DNA of 64,000 nt from CAITJF01 sp032654645 (GTDB lineage: Bacteria > Pseudomonadota > Gammaproteobacteria > Burkholderiales > Gallionellaceae). Both the position numbers and the translations under genes were made by a program. A model generated the notes under the pieces. It made no database searches. It saw nothing but the letters and a program-made list of their open reading frames with translations, and had not been told where the DNA came from. The number at the start of each line of letters is the position of its first letter. Within the stretch, counting starts at the first letter, position 1. Positions 61,076-64,000 of the stretch are shown here, piece by piece. The DNA lies in the NCBI GenBank assembly GCA_032654645.1, contig JAULAW010000010.1:298824-362823 (forward strand), written 5' to 3'.

Positions 61076-61768
61076 TTATTTGGATTGAAAGGATTGCACC
61101 AGCTTGAGCACTACGCTATCTACGGCGGTTACGTCTTCTATAAAATGTATGGAATCTCGAACCAGATTTTTAGGTGGCATGGAATACAGCGCGACATTCG
61201 GACTTAGTTTTCTGTTTATTTCGTAATCTCTCGACCAGTCTCCCGCATCACCAATCACAAGATTGCTGCCATCTGTTGCGGCTAACTTGAAGTACGTACC
61301 TATCGCAGTTTTGTTAATTTTGTATTGATATATTTCTAATCCATCTTTACTTTCCACAAACCAAGGCCTGGCAAATAGCAGCCCATTTTTTGGTTGTGTT
61401 TCTCGCAAAATATATTCCGCAGGCAAAGCACTTGTTTTTTTATGATGTGTTATAACAACTCTGATCTGATCTCGCGGCAGAGGGAAATCGTTGCCTGTGT
61501 AAGGTGTCCCATTTGGATATTTGAAAAAAAAAGCAAACCCACTCTCGAATACTCTTGGTTTAAATTTCTCCGGCACAACGAACAACGCTTCTTTCTTTTC
61601 AGCTTCGTTTATCGCCCCTTCACTGATGTCGATGTGAATCATGTCGCCTATTTTCTTTGCGTTCTTGGGTAACGGAATATCGCTCGTCGCCCAATACATA
61701 AACAGGCCAAACAAAATAGCCAGACTGCCGAGCACGTAATAAACAGTGTTGCTGCGCTTAGTTGGCAT
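61076..61768 (-). CDS. Membrane-anchored putative immunity protein (paralogue of 51283-51978)
   Basis: 230 residues from the ATG at 61768 (MPTKRSNTVYYVLGSLAILF). The longer frame starting at 61894 runs into the preceding cassette and is rejected. Anchor helix YVLGSLAILFGLFMYWAT, then IPLPKNAKKIGDMIHIDISE and a C-terminus VVLKLVQSFQSK identical to its paralogue. The middle is diverged and A+T rich. It overlaps the upstream lipase cassette by 11 nt and stops 21 nt before the MAVNLN-type cassette it is inferred to neutralise. Divergence between the two paralogues may reflect matched specificity to the two diverged toxins. Confidence 0.75.
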   Translation of the reverse strand: MPTKRSNTVYYVLGSLAILFGLFMYWATSDIPLPKNAKKIGDMIHIDISEGAINEAEKKEALFVVPEKFKPRVFESGFAFFFKYPNGTPYTGNDFPLPRDQIRVVITHHKKTSALPAEYILRETQPKNGLLFARPWFVESKDGLEIYQYKINKTAIGTYFKLAATDGSNLVIGDAGDWSRDYEINRKLSPNVALYSMPPKNLVRDSIHFIEDVTAVDSVVLKLVQSFQSK

Positions 61769-61802
61769 AACCCATCCTCCTCTCAAACACCGCATCATTC
61801 GT
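61758..61802 (-). other. Cassette-junction element J8 (tail TNDAVFERRMGYAN)
   Basis: Contains GAGAGGAGGATG. Here the toxin frame reads past the next gene's ATG and stops 8 nt inside it, giving an 11-nt overlap instead of 4. The core is cut after PWEGASFGA. Confidence 0.65.
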
Positions 61803-63818
61803 CGCCCCAAAACTCGCCCCTTCCCACGGCATCTTGAAGTAGCCGCGCCCGTTGAACGCTTCCAGCGCGGCGAGGTGGCTCTGGCGGACGGCATCGAGGC
61901 CTACGGTGAAGGTGTAGCCGTTGGCGGCGGCGCGGCTTTGCAGGGTGCCGAATCCGGCGGTGCCCGCCCATGCGCCGATGAGCGCGTCGATCTGCGCGAG
62001 CTGGCCTTCGCGCGTGGCGGCGCTGTCGTAGTTGCCGAGCGCGGCGGACAAGGTGGCGCCTGCGGCGGTTTGCAGGCTGGCGGCTTCGCGCAAATCCCTG
62101 ACCTTGCCGCTGCCTTGCATGTCGGGCAGGGCTTGCGCTGCGGAGGTCAGCGGGATGCTGTCGGCGAAGGTGCGGTGAAAAGTGTCCAGCGCCAGGTTGA
62201 TGTCCGCCATGCCTTGCGGGCTGGCAGAGGTTCCGGTGCTGCCGTCCACGCGGGTGTAGGTGCCCATGTCGGACATCTGGTTGCCGCTGGGCAGCAGTTG
62301 GTTGTGCAGGGTGCGGGCGGTGTTGAAGCTGGCGATGCCCGCATCGGCGAGGCTCTTGAGTTCGTCAGGCTGGCTGATGCCGTCCTGGTTGAGGTCTTGC
62401 CAGACTTGCAGGGCGGCAAAGTTGGCATCCAGCGCATTGACCGCGCCATCGGCGTTGCTGTCTTCCTGGGCCAGGGCGGCAAAGCCATCTGCGGTGCGCC
62501 CTGCGGTGGGGTTGCCTGCGGCATCGTATTTGGGCGTGGCGTCGCCGAACAGTTCGGCCCCGCTATCCACCATGCCGTTGCCGTTTCTATCCAGCACCAG
62601 CAGCCCGTCATCCGGCGCGATCCAGCCGGTGCTGATCTTGATGCCGCTGGCGTTGATGTCGAACAGCAAGGGCGGGGTCTTCAGCGGCACGGTGTGGATG
62701 CCGTCGCCGTTCAGGTCGAGTGTGAGAGGATCGCCGAAGCGCTGGACGAAGGTTTGGGCGGAATTAAAAAGGGTGGCGATAGTTTGTTCGATGCCGTTGA
62801 TGGTGTTGCCGAGGCCGAACGCAAAATCGAGGAAGGTTTTGGCGGCGGATTTTTCTGCGGCGGTCATGGCTCCGGCAATTTGTTCCATCGCCGCCGATAC
62901 GGAATTGACCGTATCCTGATACGTCTGACCTGCCGTTCCTGCCAGTTGCTGGAAGTCATTTTGCAAATTGGCCTGTGCCGTGGCTCCTGCTTGCTCGATG
63001 GCATTGATCTGGTCGTTCAGTGTGCGTACAAAATCTGTAAAGTTATGTCCAACTTGCGCAACCAGCGCTTCTTGTGGGAAAACTTCATCAGTAAATCTGT
63101 CTATGCTGTGGCTCCAGTAGAATTCCACCGCCAGATAGGTGGCAGGAAAAGCCACGGCCGAAGTAACCCCCATGAGCGCAGAGCCAGCAATCATAGCTGC
63201 TGCAGGAAGTTCGCTGAACGCAACATGTGTTTGCATCTGGCCGAGCTGGTCGCTACCAACCGGAGAGCTGCTGCCCAGCAGGGAAACACCGTCCAACGTG
63301 GTCTGATGGTTGGTGATGTTGCTGTAACTTGCGTTGGGGTCGAGCGATAACCCGTACTGGGCATTGATGGCGGGAATCAGGTCTTTGGCGCCGTAGGGGT
63401 TGAAGGTGGTGGCTGCCAGTCCGGTTTCTGCGGCTAGAAGTTGCGCAAGCGATCCGCCCAATGAATGGCCAGTGATCGTGATGGATGCGCCAGCATTCAA
63501 AGGATCATTCAATACCTGATCCAAAAACTGTTTTGCAAATTGATACTGATCGGGAAGTTTGTTTGCCGCCATCTGTAGATTGTTGCTCCAGTCCAAAGAC
63601 GAGCCGGGCAAATAGGGAGGTTCTGTGCCGCGATTGGCGAGGACGATTTCAATAGGATTGCCAGCAGCGTCGAGTCGTGCAAAAGCGTATCCTTGGTAGC
63701 CTGACGGATCTTGTGGGGATTTATCTAAATATGACCACCCTTGCGGCAGTTGCATGTTTGCAGGATTGTCTTGATAAGCGGCGCTTGAGAGTTGTGCGAG
63801 TTCGTAATTGGTAGCCAT
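61758..63818 (-). CDS. Orphan toxin cassette: third lipase N-terminus, helical linker and class-B core
   Basis: 686 residues. Residues 1 to about 230 are a class-3-type lipase different from the other two (VLANRGTEPPYLPGSS; nucleophile elbow ITGHSLGGSLAQLLAAE with S119). About 240-350 is an alpha-helical, Gln/Ala-rich segment (NDQINAIEQAGATAQANLQN) that may help membrane approach. Class-B core starts near 353 (TFVQRFGDPLTLDLNGDGI) and is cut at PWEGASFG, before any RTX repeat. It starts 36 nt after a partial gene that continues out of the window, probably its immunity gene. Confidence 0.88.
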   Translation of the reverse strand: MATNYELAQLSSAAYQDNPANMQLPQGWSYLDKSPQDPSGYQGYAFARLDAAGNPIEIVLANRGTEPPYLPGSSLDWSNNLQMAANKLPDQYQFAKQFLDQVLNDPLNAGASITITGHSLGGSLAQLLAAETGLAATTFNPYGAKDLIPAINAQYGLSLDPNASYSNITNHQTTLDGVSLLGSSSPVGSDQLGQMQTHVAFSELPAAAMIAGSALMGVTSAVAFPATYLAVEFYWSHSIDRFTDEVFPQEALVAQVGHNFTDFVRTLNDQINAIEQAGATAQANLQNDFQQLAGTAGQTYQDTVNSVSAAMEQIAGAMTAAEKSAAKTFLDFAFGLGNTINGIEQTIATLFNSAQTFVQRFGDPLTLDLNGDGIHTVPLKTPPLLFDINASGIKISTGWIAPDDGLLVLDRNGNGMVDSGAELFGDATPKYDAAGNPTAGRTADGFAALAQEDSNADGAVNALDANFAALQVWQDLNQDGISQPDELKSLADAGIASFNTARTLHNQLLPSGNQMSDMGTYTRVDGSTGTSASPQGMADINLALDTFHRTFADSIPLTSAAQALPDMQGSGKVRDLREAASLQTAAGATLSAALGNYDSAATREGQLAQIDALIGAWAGTAGFGTLQSRAAANGYTFTVGLDAVRQSHLAALEAFNGRGYFKMPWEGASFGATNDAVFERRMGYAN

Positions 63819-63854
63819 GTCAGTTTCCTTTCAGAGTAAATAGGGGGATTACTT

Positions 63855-64000
63855 CTACTTCTGGGTAATAGGTTCACAGGTGTTGCCGAAACGTTTGGAT
63901 TTTGTTGCGCGTAGCGTCAAGGTCCTTCCAATCTGCCCAGACCGGCGCATCAAACACGATGTCCAGTCATCCGCTTCCAAGGTATATGGATAAATGCGCC
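63855..64000 (-). CDS. 3' end of an upstream gene, probable immunity gene of the third lipase
   Basis: The minus strand is open from the window edge to a TAG at 63855-63857, encoding 47 residues beginning RIYPYTLEADDWTSCLMRRS and ending GNTCEPITQK. I do not recognise a family. Position directly upstream of the lipase cassette matches the immunity-then-toxin order of the array, which therefore continues beyond the window. Confidence 0.55.
   Translation of the reverse strand, partial: RIYPYTLEADDWTSCLMRRSGQIGRTLTLRATKSKRFGNTCEPITQK

Noticed and set aside
30190..61802. Alternative pairing in which each immunity gene protects against the toxin upstream of it (toxin then immunity, as in CDI)
   Set aside because: The 4-nt overlaps would suit it, but the duplicated anchored-protein/MAVNLN pair shows that the downstream toxin is the constant partner, and the two upstream lipases differ from each other.

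Overview
The window comes from a Gram-negative proteobacterium. It carries bacterial glycogen metabolism, a discriminating-type gltX, an HlyD/TolC secretion pair and lipoproteins with classic lipoboxes. Protein flavour and base composition suggest a betaproteobacterium, perhaps Nitrosomonadales/Gallionellaceae; that placement is a low-confidence inference.

Left part (1-7.4 kb, minus strand): ordinary chromosomal genes. These are a partial glycogen synthase (glgA), an alpha-glucan phosphorylase (glgP), a CHASE-PAS-PAS sensor that ends in a scar where an output domain would be expected, and glutamyl-tRNA synthetase (gltX). A tRNA-Val(CAC) on the plus strand (7495-7569) is followed by a small integrative element: a control region with seven GTGCCCA heptamers (four spaced exactly 11 bp apart), a 19-bp dyad, a Xis/AlpA-like gene, a tyrosine integrase and an OB-HD nuclease-like gene, all translationally overlapped, then a terminator. 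A frameshifted HU-family relic lies just beyond.

Right part (11-64 kb, all minus strand, so read right to left): a type I secretion (T1SS) locus that looks like a polymorphic toxin system. Two giant RTX proteins of about 4,100-4,200 residues (16778-29317, 'A'; 38875-51261, 'B') each carry a different N-terminal toxin domain, then a conserved EF-hand-rich core, RTX repeats, Ig/cadherin-like modules and a C-terminal secretion region. Upstream of each giant sit C-terminally truncated copies of the same gene type, four for A (one has lost its toxin) and four for B. The intact ones start with other toxin domains: lysozyme-like, lytic transglycosylase, three different lipases, a glycine/alanine-rich membrane-active candidate and a paralogue of the B toxin. 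Between the toxin genes lie unrelated small genes that encode exported, lipidated or membrane-anchored proteins, the expected properties of immunity proteins against envelope-attacking toxins.

The repeating unit is [immunity][toxin-core]. Each truncated toxin gene ends in a short conserved tail resembling ANDAVFEMRR. The tail's DNA also carries the ribosome-binding site of the next immunity gene, and the toxin stop overlaps that gene's start, usually by 4 nt. This is a mirror image of the CdiA/Rhs layout: here the conserved delivery part is C-terminal, the variable toxin is N-terminal, immunity lies upstream, and the orphan cassettes accumulate 5' of the full-length gene. A paralogous immunity-toxin pair present twice supports the pairing. 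Downstream of giant A lie hlyD, tolC, an outer-membrane barrel gene and an Ig-domain lipoprotein gene. Downstream of giant B only a frameshifted hlyD stub remains, so loci A and B look like two copies fused by a deletion. No T1SS ABC ATPase is in the window, and the array continues past position 64000.
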